Below, one piece after another: positions 15,652 to 25,159 of a DNA stretch of 26,790 bases; the stretch's first letter is position 1; the number at the start of each line of letters is the position of its first letter. A program made the translations under genes and the position numbers. The notes beneath the pieces are model-generated. The model saw only the letters and a program-made list of their open reading frames with translations. It had not been told where the DNA came from and searched no databases. The DNA is from Pelagophyceae sp. CCMP2097. Taxonomy: Eukaryota; Sar; Pelagophyceae. The DNA lies in assembly GCA_026770575.1 (NCBI GenBank), contig MU657258.1, positions 46,400-73,189 on the forward strand, read 5' to 3'.

Positions 15652-18600
15652 ATGGCGGCCTGCGGCGAGGCCGCGACGCCGGCGCAGCGCCTCTTGGGCC
15701 TCGGGTTTGTTGAGACGGGCGACAGGTCGCTTTTCTATAAGGGGACCGACGCGTCCACCTCTGCGTCCAGACAAACCCGAGCGCCCTTTGTCAAAGCGTC
15801 CGAGCCCTTCGACAAAGCGTCAGAGCCCTTCGACAAACCGTCAGAGCCTTTCGACAAAGTGTCCGGGCGCCCTTCGACAAAGTGACCTTCGACTGTGACG
15901 GTCCTTGGACAAACCGTCCGAGACGGACCTTTGACGGAGTGCCCTTCGACAAAGTGTCCTTCGACGGCGCGCTGGAGTCCCCGGCAGAGCCTCGTCGTGG
16001 CCTCGGAGTCCCCGGCAGAGCCTCGTCGTGGCCTCGGGGTCTCGCGCGCCCTCGGGGCCGGCCGCGCGGCGGCGCCTCGGCCAACGTCGAGGCGACCGTT
16101 TTCAGCGACCGTCTTGAGCGAACGGCGAGGCTCCATTCGGTCCTCGAACGACGGAACGCGGTCCTTTGGACTTGCGCGCCCATTTAGGCACGCCCCTCTC
16201 CTAGTGCTGGTACCCGGCGGCGGGTCGGTGGAGGGCGGCGTCTGGTCGACGCTGGCGCTGGCGAGGTCCCAACCGGAGGCGGGGTTGCTCGAGACGTACG
16301 CGGTCCGCGGCATGTCACTGGGATGGTGCGTGGCGCGTGCGGGGGTGCGGGCGGTGCGTCGTGCGGGGGTGCGACTTTGGCCTAGGTCGGTGCTGACGGT
16401 GGCGCCGGCGGAGGGGGACGTGGTGAAGGATTCGCAGAGGCTAGTAAGTCACGTTTTTGTGCGTGTATGTTGCGCGCGATTCGGCCCCGGTGCGGGCGGG
16501 GCCGGCGTTCGGGCCGGCGAGAGCATACTAAGGGTCCTTGAGACCAGGATCCCGTGAAGTCTCCCTTTGCGGACGTTAACGGGGACTTGTCGCACCTCGT
16601 CGCAAGGTTCTCTTCAGAGCGCCCTTGTCAGAAAGACCCTGCCACAGGAGCCCCGTCACGGGCCCTCCTCAGAGGGACCCTGTCAGAGGGACCTTGTCGG
16701 AGGGGCCTCGTCGCTCGGCCCTTGTGTGCGGCATACAGGCCCTTTTGTGTGACACACGGGCCTTTTTCACTGGGATGTTGTCACGGGGACCATGGGACCT
16801 TGCCACGGGGTTCTCGTCTTAGGGACCCTGTCACACGGGCCTGTCACGGGGACCTTGTCACTGGGTTTCCGCCGCAGGGACCTCGTCACAGGGGCCTTGC
16901 CAGAGGGTTCTTGTCGCGGGGACGCTGGCATAGGGACCACGGGGACCTTGTCAGAGGGTTCTTGTCACAGTGACGTTTGGATTGAGACCTTGGCACAGGG
17001 GCCTTGTCACTCGGGCCTTGGCATAGGGACCTTGTGAGAGGGTTCTTGGCACAGGGACCGACATAGGGACCCTGCCACTGGGTTCCCGTCGCAGGGGCCT
17101 TTTCACTGGGTTTCCGTCGCAGGGACCAAGTCGCAGGGGCCAAGTCGCAGAGACCATGTCACACGGGCCTTGTCGCCATGGGTTCTCGCCACAGGGACCT
17201 CATCAAATGGTTCTTATCACGGGGACCCTGTCTTGGGAACCTTGTCGCAGGGTTCTCGACACAGGGTTCTCGACACAGTGACTCTTCCACAGGAACCTTG
17301 ACCGAGGGGCCTTGTCCCTTTTGTCACACGGCCCGTGTCACCCGGGGCTTGTCACGAGGACCACGCCGTCGGGATCGTGCCACGGGGAACTTGACACCGG
17401 GTTCTCGCCACAGGGTCCTCGTCACAGGGGCCTTGTCACGCGGGCGTTGCGTTGTCACAGGGTTCTTGTCACGGGGACTTTGGGATATGGGCGGTGTCAC
17501 GGGACGGTGTCACGGGAACCTTGTCAGAAAGTTATCCTCACAGTGACCTTTTTGTCACAGGGGCCTTGCCACACGGACTTTGTCGCTGGGTTCTCTTCAC
17601 GGGGACCGTGTCATAGGGACCTTGCCAGAGGGACCTTATCAGAGGGGGGCGCCGTCGAGGGACCGGAGATGAGTCCTTTCTCGGCGCGTTGTCGTAAGGA
17701 TCTCGGCACGGGACTCTTGTCACGGGGACATTGTCACTGGGTTTTCGTCACTGCCTTTGTGCTACAGGGACCCTGCCACGGGGACCCCGTCGCGGGCCCT
17801 TGTCAGAGGGATTCTGTCACAGGGACCCGTCCTGGGCCCCTGTCACAAAGACCTCTGGGACTCTTGCCAGAAGCCCGAGTCGCAGGGACCTCGTCACATG
17901 GGACTTTTCAGAGCGCCCTTATCAAATTTTCAGAGCGCCCTTTTCAAAAAGATCCTGTCACGGGGACCCTCGTCGCGGCGACCTCGTCGTCACGGCGACG
18001 TTGCCGTGGGGACGCCGTCACGGGGACCTCGTCGCGGTGACCTCGTCGCGGGGACCTCGTCGCGGTGACCTCGTCGCGGGGACCTCGTCGCAAGGTTCTT
18101 GGCACCTTGTCTTCGAAATCTTGTCACAGGGACGTTGTCTTCGAAATCTCGTCACAGGGACCTTGGTGAAGCGACCTTGTCACAGGGGGGTGCCATCGAG
18201 GGGCCGGCGAGCGGTCCTCCCGATGGGCGTAGAGACCTCGTCACGGGGACCCTCCTCACGGGGATTCTCACGAGGCCACGGGGACCTTGTGGCACTCACC
18301 TGCGAGTGGTCAATAACTTGGATTCGATTCATTTAAAGTTATTGACCCCCTATTTTCATTCTTTTCTTCATCATTAAATTTTCCTTTTTCAACCAAATCG
18401 AATCCAAGGGACTCGCAGGCGAGTGGACCTTGTGGGTTCTCATCATGGGACTCTTTTCACAGGGACATTGTCGTGGGGACGTTGACACAGGGACCTTGAC
18501 GAGAAGTTGTCATAGGGACCCCGTCAAAGAGGGCCTTGTCCAAGAGGGCCTTGTCACGCGGCATTTTGCACAAAGGCCTTTCCACAGCAACCTTGCCACT

Positions 18601-20735
18601 TTTCATAGAACCTTGCCACAGGGTTCCTGCATACGGACTTCGTCGCCGGGGGGCGCCGTCGAGGGGCCAGAGAGGGATTCCTCACGCCACGTCGTCGTCG
18701 TCGCCACGGGCACCTTGTCATCGCGACCTCGTGGCAGGGTCTTGTCACGACGGGGCCCTTTTCACTGTGCAACCTCGTCACGGAGACGTCGCATAAGGGA
18801 CTTTGTCAAAGTGATGTCGTCCTGGGCACCTCTGGACCTTGTCACGGCGGGACCTCGTCTAGGCGGCGTTTCCTCACCTTGTCAAAAAAAAGACCTTGCC
18901 ACGGGGCCCGCGCCGCTGGATTCTTGCCGCAGGGACCGTGTCGGAGGGACCGTGTCGGGACGTCTGTTGCGGGAAACTTGTCAAAGGGACCGCAGTACGT
19001 GAATCTTGTCGCAGCGGACCGCATTACGTGAATCTTGTCACGCCTTACCACGGGACCCCGTCACGGGAACCTCGTCACAGGGACGATGAACTACCTTATC
19101 ACGGGGACCTCGTCGTCTCGGGGACCTCGTCGTCTCGGGGACCTCGTCACAGGGACCTCGTCACAGGGAAACGTGTCACGGGGATCTCGACACGCCGTCC
19201 TTGTCACAGCGACCTTGTCACCGGGGCCGAGCGACGAGGTCCCTACGACAAGTGTCCCAAAAACACGGTCCTTAGGAAGGCCCTTTGAAGGAGTGCCTCT
19301 CAGACGAGGTCCCTCTGACGGGGCCCCTCTAGCAAGAGTTCCAGAGTCGACGTCCCTGTGCCAACGTCCCTGTGACGGGTCCCCTGTAATGCAGGGCCCT
19401 TTGACATGGTCGCCGTGCCAAGGTCCCTGTGACGAGGTCCCTATGACGAGGTCCATCTGACTCCGTCTTCTCGCAAGAATTCCAGAGTCGAGGTCCCTAT
19501 GACAAGGGCCTGTGACGGGGTCCCTGCGACAAAGTACCGTCACTGGGACTTTTTCTCAAGGCCCTGAAACCGAGGAACCTTAACGGGCCCTTGTCAGAGG
19601 GACCCTGGCCCTTGGCACGGGGACGTCGGGAACTCTTCCCAGAGGGACCCTGCCGCAGGGACCCCGTCACAGGACCTCGTCAGAGGGACCCTGGCCCCCG
19701 CCACGGGGCCCCTAGAACTGGTGCGAGAGGGCCTCGCCACTGGAACCTCTTCATAGGGCTCTTGTCACAAGGAATTTATGGGAACGTGTCATAAGAACGT
19801 TGACGGGACTTCGTACCTCGTCAAAGGGACCCTGCGACAGGGACCTCGATCCGGAAAACAGGGACCTTGGAACATGTTACAGGGACCTTGTCCTTGGGTC
19901 CTTGTCAAGGCGACGTCCTCGCAGGGATCTCGGGGTCCTTTGCCACAGGGGCTCCATCACGGGACCTCGTCACGGGGACCTCGGCAACTCTGGCCAGAAT
20001 AGTCACCTCGTCACCAGGACGTGACAAAGTTCCGCGACGAGGTCTCCATGATGAGGCCCTTGTGACAAGACCCCACAACGTCCCGGGAAGGTCTCCGTGA
20101 CGAGGTCCTCGTGGCAAGGTCCCTGTGCCGAGGCACGTTTAAAAGGTCCCCGGCAAGGTCCCTATGACCCCGGCAAGGTCCCTGCGACAAGATCCCCGAG
20201 TCGAATTCTCAGTGGCCCGGTGGTGACGCCGTGCCAAGGCCCCTGCGACCCTCTGACTCTGGTCCCGTGGCCCCGTGACGGGATCTGAACAGATCCCTGA
20301 TCAAAATAAATTTGGCCGCGAAAGGGCCCCCTTGAGGGCGCGCCTCCTTCGGCCGCCAGAGGGGCCTTTCCGCGGCCACCGGGGCGTAAAATGAGTTGGT
20401 AAAATGGACGCGACCGAGGCGACTCGGAAAGTGAGGCCTTTTTAGGCGACGGCTTTGTCTTCAGCCGCTTTGCTGGAATCGTCTCCGGCGCGGCCGCTCC
20501 TCGTCCGGCCGCTCGTCGTCTGCGCGCACTCGCTCGGCGGCGCTGCGGCGGTGCACTGGCTCAAGAAAGACTGGCTCAAGAAAGCGCATTCGGAGACGGC
20601 CTTTGTTGCGCTGCTCGACTCGACGCACAAAGGCGATTCGACGCTTTCGACGCTAAATTCGCTCAAGGCACTTTTGCCGCGTCGGCGAATAAAACGCTCA
20701 AGTGCCGCCGAGGAGAGTACCCCACGCCGGCGTGA
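15652..20735 (+). CDS. Arb2/FAM172-like alpha/beta-hydrolase domain protein, at least four exons
   Basis: Exons 15652-15752, 16188-16325, 16386-16443 and 20446 to about 20731. Joins are phase 2, 2 and 0, and all keep the frame. In order the protein reads LGLGFVETGDRSLFYKGTD, then LLVLVPGGGSVEGGVWS (compare plant Arb2 LLVLIQGSGAVRAGQW), GWSVLTVAPAEGD (GYGVIVLNPN), VVCAHSLGGAAAVHWL (VVIVAHSYGG; nucleophile-elbow Ser at about residue 128) and AFVALLDSTHKGD (AIAFTDSVH). The order and spacing are those of the Arb2 domain, linked in yeast to Argonaute binding and found on Hda1-type deacetylases. The active site may be degenerate in this family. After DSTHKGD the best match continues one frame back (FAQGTFAASANKTLKCRRGE, to TGA at 20733), so there is an indel or sequence error near 20640-20660. 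The C-terminus is unresolved; a donor GTGAGA at 20732 is possible. The first donor (GTCCAC at 15753) is the least certain. Confidence 0.75.
15753..16187 (+). repeat. Arb2-like gene intron 1 (435 nt) with two tandem repeats
   Basis: It contains about four copies of a 21-bp unit, CCCTTCGACAAAGCGTCAGA-like (about 15782-15960), and an exact 31-bp duplication at 15974-16004 and 16005-16035. The acceptor is CCCATTTAG (16187). The donor placement at 15753 is inferred from phase and from where the repeats begin; 15765 is also in phase. Confidence 0.6.
16326..16385 (+). other. Arb2-like gene intron 2 (60 nt)
   Basis: Donor GTGCGTGG, acceptor TTGGCCTAG. It splits a Trp codon (TG/G) and joins MSLGW to SVLTVAPAEGD, the expected strand of the family. 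Confidence 0.8.
18293..18425. mobile_element. AT-rich MITE-like foldback inside the satellite
   Basis: The terminal arms CACTCACCTGCGAGT (18293-18307) and ACTCGCAGGCGAGTG (18411-18425) pair with one mismatch. CTTGGATTCGATT (18317-18329) pairs with 18396-18408, and GGTCAATAACTT (18308-18319) alternatively with 18336-18347. The core is AT-rich in a GC-rich array. The flanks carry GGACCTTGTGG on both sides (18282-18292 and 18425-18435), a possible target duplication, though similar words occur throughout the array. Confidence 0.75.
20281..20377. repeat. Two hairpins near the 3' end of intron 3
   Basis: GGATCTGAACAGATCC (20281-20296) is a perfect short hairpin. GGCCGCGAAAGGGCCCC (from 20314) pairs with GGGGCCTTTCCGCGGCC (20361-20377) with small bulges. 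They mark the end of the 14-bp array, 70-160 nt before the acceptor. Confidence 0.7.
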
Positions 20736-22430
20736 GATCGCCGAAGAAGGGCCCCGAGGAGACATGAGGCCGACTCGCGATGAGGCCGACGGCCCCGAGA
20801 CTGAAAACCGATGCCTTGCAAGGTGCGATGCACCCTGGAGTCCGACGCGCCACCTCGACGGGCCGATGCGGCCTTTCGACGGTCTGACGCGAGTGACCGC
20901 CAAAGAGGTCTTGCAGGGGCCTGTCAGGAGAGCTTTCAAGGACCCGAGAGGAAGCGTCTCAAGGGACCGTCGAGGACCGTGCGAGGGGCCCCGTCGAAAG
21001 GGACCGTCGAAAGGGGCCGCGCCAGGGCCGGCGTCCACGGGACCGTCTCAGAGTCTGCGGAGAGGCACCACCAACGCGATGGACCTCGCAAGGGCCCTTT
21101 TCGAGGGGCCTTCTCGGTGGGACTTTTCGAGGCGCCGTGGAGACGGTGCCTTGTCGACATGCCGTCTCAATTTCCCGTCTCAAAGGTCGGAGAGGCGCCA
21201 TCTGAAAGCGCCGTCTCGAGGGCTTTTCGAAACATCGTCTCGAGGCCTTCTCAAGGGCCGGTTCGAGGGGCCGCCTCGAAAGGCCGTCTCAAACTTCGGA
21301 AGAGGGCCGCCTGGAAGCGCCCTCGAGACGGGGCCTTGTCAAGGGCCCTCGACAAGGCCGTCTCCAAGGGCCCTCGACAGGGGCCCTTCCGAGGTGCCGT
21401 TTCGAGAGTCCCGCAACAAGGGCCGAACCGACGAGCCTTCAAAAGGCCGTCGAAAGAGGCCATCGAGACGGCGCCGTCTCTCAGGGCCGTCTCGAGTGGC
21501 CTTTGATAAAGGCCCTCGATAAAGGCCCTCGATAAAGGCCCTCGATAAAGGCCCTCGAAACGGGGCCGTCTCGAGTGGCATTTTCGAGGCGCCGCCTCGA
21601 AAAGGCATCTCGAGAGCCCGTCCAAAGGCGCCGTCCCGAGGCGCCGCCTCGACGCATCTTCTCGACGGGCCTCCATGAGGGGCCGTCTCAAAAGGCCGTT
21701 GTGACGGGCCCTCTTGATTGGCGCTTTCGAGGCGCCGCCGAGACGGCGCCGCCGAGACAGCGCCGTCGAGACGGCGCCTTGTCGAGAGGCTGTCCTTGCG
21801 AGGAGTCCTTGTGAGGAGTTTTGAAGGTGCCTTGGAAAGGAAGCCTCTTGCGAGGAACCGTGCGTGGGGGCTTTCAAGGGCCCAAGAGGCCGACGCAAGT
21901 GTCCTAGCAGAGGCTGGGCCGCCAAAAAGGCCAACGCAATGGCCCGCCCGGAGAGCAACTTTGGCGGTCAATTGCCCCGCCGAATGCGCCGTCGCTTGCA
22001 AGGCCTTTTTCAAGGGCCATTGAACGCCCTTCGAGACGGCCCCTCGAGAGGGCCCCTCGAAACGGTCCCTTAAGACGGTCCCTCGAGACGGCGCCTCGAG
22101 AAGGCCCCTCTCGCCGACCCTTCGAGAGGGCCCCTCGCAACGGCCCCTTTAGACGGTCCTTCGAGACGGCCACTCGAGACGGCCCCTCAACAAGGCCACT
22201 CTCGCCGGCTCCTCGTCCCTTCAAACGGCCCTTGGAGACGACTACTCGAGACGACGCCTCAAAACGTGGACCGTTGGCTCCCTTCGGGACGACCACTCGA
22301 GACGGCCCCTTCTCAACGCCTCGTGGACCGTGGCTCCCTTTGGCCCGATCCAAGCCGCGGGCGCCTTTCGGAGGCCGCCGCTCGAAAAGACGTACGGTTC
22401 CGGAGCTGTGCGATCCAATTGAAAGGGCCC
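20736..22430. repeat. Third satellite family: GGCCCTCGAGACGG-like array
   Basis: A degenerate array of 13-15 bp units built on GGC(G/C)CCGTCTCGA and its complement. It includes a clean run of GATAAAGGCCCTC (13 bp) four times at about 21506-21560 and GAGACGGCGCC repeats at 21730-21775. Orientation changes about midway. About 21840-22020 belongs to the 90-bp CTTGCAAGGCC module seen in globin intron 3. No gene is supported; the 355-codon plus frame covers the Arb2 exon and then runs into repeat. It may be a further intron of the Arb2-like gene. Confidence 0.7.
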
Positions 22431-22765
22431 TTGCAGGGGCCCGTCCGGAGGGCTTAAAAAAATCAAAGAAGCCTTTGAAAATGACCGCCGTAAAGGCCGT
22501 GCAAGATAACCGCCAAAGAGGCCTTGCGGGGGCTGTCAAGCACCCGGTGGCGGCGCCGTACAGCCAGGAGCAGCGACGGTGTATTCGGGTCGCTTAATCT
22601 GTGCCAAACCCAAAGGGTCGCGGGTTGTCGAGATACCAAACCCGTCTTCCAAGGGTCGGGTGAGAGGCCACGGCCAAACCCACTCAAAGAGGGGTCGGCC
22701 AAAACGCTCCAACCCGGCAAACCCGACCCGCGGGTTGAAGGACAAACCCGTCGCTGCTTCTATCT
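22431..22765 (+). repeat. 90-bp module plus CGGGTTTG element, copy C
   Basis: The order is CCGTGCAAGATAACCGCC, CAAAGAGGCCTTGCGGGGGC, CAAGCACCCGGTGGCGGCGC, CAGCCAGGAGCAGCGACGG, GTATTCGGGTCG, TGTGCCAAACCCAAAGGGTC, CGGGTTTG-rich body, CCCGTCGCTGCTTCT. It is the inverse of the block at 10840-11110 in globin intron 3, with few changes. Confidence 0.8.
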
Positions 22766-23650
22766 CAGGCTTCTCGAGACGGCCCCTGGAGACGGCCATT
22801 CGAAACGGCGCCTTGAGACGGCCCCTCGAGAGGCTCGGACGATCCTTCGGACGGTCGCTTGGGCGGTCTCTTGGACAATTCCTTTGGACAGTTCCTTTGA
22901 GGGTCCCTCGACGGGCCCTTTGTGACAGTCGCTTTGATAAGGGCCCCCGTAGGGGCTAACCCCAAGCATTTGTTGGTCTGTAACCACCAGAGAACGTTCC
23001 GGGGAACGTTCCTGGTAGGTGCAATTGTATGGTCGTTTTGGTCCCTGTCGTCGCGAACCGTCGGGGCGGATTTGATTTTGTCCTTTGGACAGTTCCTTTT
23101 GGACAGTTCCTTAATCAGTCAATAGAAACAGTTCCTTTGGACAGTTCCATAGGAGAGTTTGGAGGGTCCCGTGGAGGGTCCATGGGACGGTCGTTTGGAC
23201 GGCCGCTCGACTGCGGCCCCTCTGCGACCACCCGCGGGCGGACCCTCAGGCGGACCCTGCGACGGTCCCTTGGGCGGGCATTTGGACAGTCCTTTTTGAC
23301 AGTTCAATGGGCGGTCCCTTGAGCTATCTCTCGACGGGTCCTCTGCGACGGTCCCGTGGACGGTCCCTCGGACGGTCGTTGAGATGGTCCCTCGAACTTT
23401 CCCTCGGGCTTTCCCTCGGGCGCCCTTTGGCGGTCCTTTGGAGACTTCCTTTGGACTGTTCCTTGGACGGTCCCTTGGGCGGTCGCTCGGCTGCCGTCTC
23501 CTCGACTGCGGTCCCTCTGGGCGATCTCTCGAACGGGCCCTCGGACGGTCGCTCGGCTGCCGTCTCCTCGACCGCGGCCCCTCTGGGACGTCCCCTGGGC
23601 GGGTCCTCGAACAGTCCCTTGGACGGGCCCTCGCACTGCCATCAAACCAT
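22766..23650. repeat. Second 12-bp (GGACGGTCC) array
   Basis: Units such as GGACGGTCCCTTGGGCGGTC and GGACAGTTCCTTT repeat from about 22840 to 23640. They are the inverted counterpart of the GGACCGTCC array in globin intron 3. A divergent AT-richer stretch (about 22940-23150) interrupts it. All frames are open; no gene. Confidence 0.75.
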
Positions 23651-23990
23651 ATAGCATCCCGTGCGAGGAACGGTGGAGGGACTCCGTAGGGGCCCGAACA
23701 CGCGTCTCTGACAAGGAACCCTGCGCGGGGGCTTGCTAGGGCCCTTCAAAGAGGCCTTGGCAAGTGACCGTGCAGAGGCCTTGACCGCCAAAGAGGCCTT
23801 GGAGGGGCCCGCCCGGAGAGCGATTCGTGCCGAACCCAAAGGGTCGCGGCTTTATCGAGATACCAAACCCGTCTTCGAGAAGTCGGCTTCGGGCCACGGC
23901 CAGACCCGCGGGCAAAATGGGCTGCCAAAACGCGCAAACCCGACGCGCGGGTTGAAGGGCAAACCCGGACCCGTCCCTGCTCCTGCCCTC
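23651..23990 (+). repeat. 90-bp module plus CGGGTTTG element, copy D
   Basis: 23700-23820 carries CTTGCTAGGGCCCTTC, AAGAGGCCTTGGC and GGGCCCGCCCGGAGAG. 23820-23990 carries CCGAACCCAAAGGGTCGCGG, GGGCCACGGCCAGACCCGCG, CCAAAACGCGCAAACCCG and ends GGACCCGTCCCTGCTCCTGC. With the preceding array it repeats the whole module order of globin intron 3 in inverted orientation. Confidence 0.8.
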
Positions 23991-24425
23991 GTCGGATGCG
24001 GCTCCTCGACGGTCCAACGCGGCCCTTTGAGGGTCCTCGACGGACCCTTCGACGGTCCCACGCGCCCCACAGCCCAGCCGGGGGCTTCGACGATCCAGCC
24101 TTCGACGATACAGGCCTTCGACGATGTTCGACGGTCCGATGCAGCCCTCCCTTTGACGGTTCAAAACACTCGAAGGATCAGATTTATTGAGCTCTTGTTT
24201 TCGCTGGGTTTTCTCGAGCCTTTCAAACGTCTTACGCGGCCCTCGGCGGACTCGCACGGCCCTTTGACAGTCCGAAATGGACCTTTTGCCGGTCCGACTT
24301 TTTCCATTTTTTTTACGGTTCTCGAGAGCCCCAAAACGGAGAGGCAAAATATTATAATAAAACGGCGAATTCGACCGGTCCGACAATCGGACAATTCCGC
24401 TTCGACGTGTCCCCAAGAGCCGCAG
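23991..24425. other. GACGGTCC-type repeat tail and AT-richer spacer
   Basis: 23991-24160 continues short GACGGTCC/GACGATCCAG units; 24160-24425 is less repetitive and AT-richer. No gene is supported. GAGCCGCAG at 24417-24425 is a possible acceptor for a terminal exon of the Arb2-like gene (see findings). Confidence 0.5.
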
Positions 24426-24549
24426 GATACGACGGCCTTCCGCGGGCGACGATGCCGCGCGGGGCAGAGAGGCGCGGGAGGAGCAGAGAGCCGCGCCGGA
24501 GCCGCGGGAGCCTCTTCCAAAGGTCGGAAATGGCCCCAAAAGTCCTTTT

Positions 24550-25016
24550 TTAGGCGGCCCGCGGCGCTCCCGCGCCCACGACGCGCTGTTGGGTCCGTTC
24601 CGCGGAGCCGCTCGGCGCACCGGCGCCGCTGCCCTGGTCGCTGCCGGGGCGGCGAGGCGCAAGGGGGCGAATCTCGGTGCGCACTTGTCTTTCCATCCAC
24701 GACAAGCCCTTTTTGCCCTTGTCACCGTACTCGCGGGCTTGGAATCGTGGCTTTCGCTCGAATCGGCGTTCGCACGAGCCTGCGGCTAGGCGGGGACGGC
24801 GGAGCACAAGCTGGTGCCCTTTTTTGCGATGGAGCATGTTTTCAAAACCGCCGCATTGCATGTTTTCAAAACCGCCGCAGTTTTCAAACCCGCCGCATTG
24901 CATCTCGCCAAGGCAGCACCCGCCGCCGCCGCCGCGCCGCATTTCCCGACGCGCGCCGTTTCGGCCAAGGAGAACGTGGCGCCGCCCGCGCCGCCCGAGT
25001 GCGCGGCCGCCGGCAT
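24550..25016 (-). CDS. Uncharacterised small protein, two or more exons
   Basis: The terminal exon 24779-24550 is the best part: RRFERKPRFQAREYGDKGKK, then GLSWMERQVRTEIRPL and a Gly/Ala/Arg tail to TAA, with GC-rich third positions. It follows an acceptor CCGCAG. An upstream Ala-rich exon from ATG 25016 (MPAAAHSGGAGGATFSLAE) to 24920 joins it in phase through GTGCTG. The 140-nt intron would hold a 24-bp tandem repeat, as in other introns here. Product about 108 residues. More 5' exons are possible, since the frame upstream of 25016 stays open for about 20 codons. No family is recognised. The overlapping plus-strand frame (24814-25131) is a competing reading of the 5' part. Confidence 0.4.
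24835..24900. repeat. 24-bp tandem repeat, about 2.7 copies
   Basis: CATGTTTTCAAAACCGCCGC plus ATTG is repeated at 24835 and 24859, then a shortened copy at 24881. It lies in the proposed intron of the minus-strand gene. Confidence 0.85.
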
Positions 25017-25159
25017 CGCCGCCGCCGGCTGTGCCGGCTGCGAAAAAGCGCCGCCTCCCGCGGGTACGCCACGGCCAAACGACGCCCGATATCAGAAGGA
25101 AGACGCCGTCGCGCCGGCAGAGGCGGCGTAAGCCCTTATTGCGAGCCCCGACCGCCGGC

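Larger units (their letters stand above)
16444..20445 (+). repeat. Arb2-like gene intron 3 (4,002 nt), 14-bp satellite
   Basis: Donor GTAAGT (16444), acceptor CCTTTTTAG (20445). From about 16560 to 20285 it is a degenerate array of a 14-bp unit close to GGGACCTTGTCACA or GGGACCTCGTCACG. The unit is in one orientation to about 19235, inverted to about 19555, direct again to about 20010, and inverted to 20285. A higher-order block GGGGGGCGCCGTCGAGGG recurs near 17643, 18184 and 18647. An AT-rich foldback is inserted at 18293-18425. Many long open frames result but none is a gene. Confidence 0.8.

Noticed and set aside
16554..18040. Several long open frames with RGPRHRDL or GTLSQGPC repeats
   Set aside because: The 14-bp satellite lacks stops in several frames; the region is bounded by good splice sites of the Arb2-like gene.
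20405..20446. Start codon of a new gene (MDATEATRK) just before the Arb2 exon
   Set aside because: It meets a stop after 13 codons, and no splice joins it in frame to the hydrolase exon, whereas exon 3 joins in phase.
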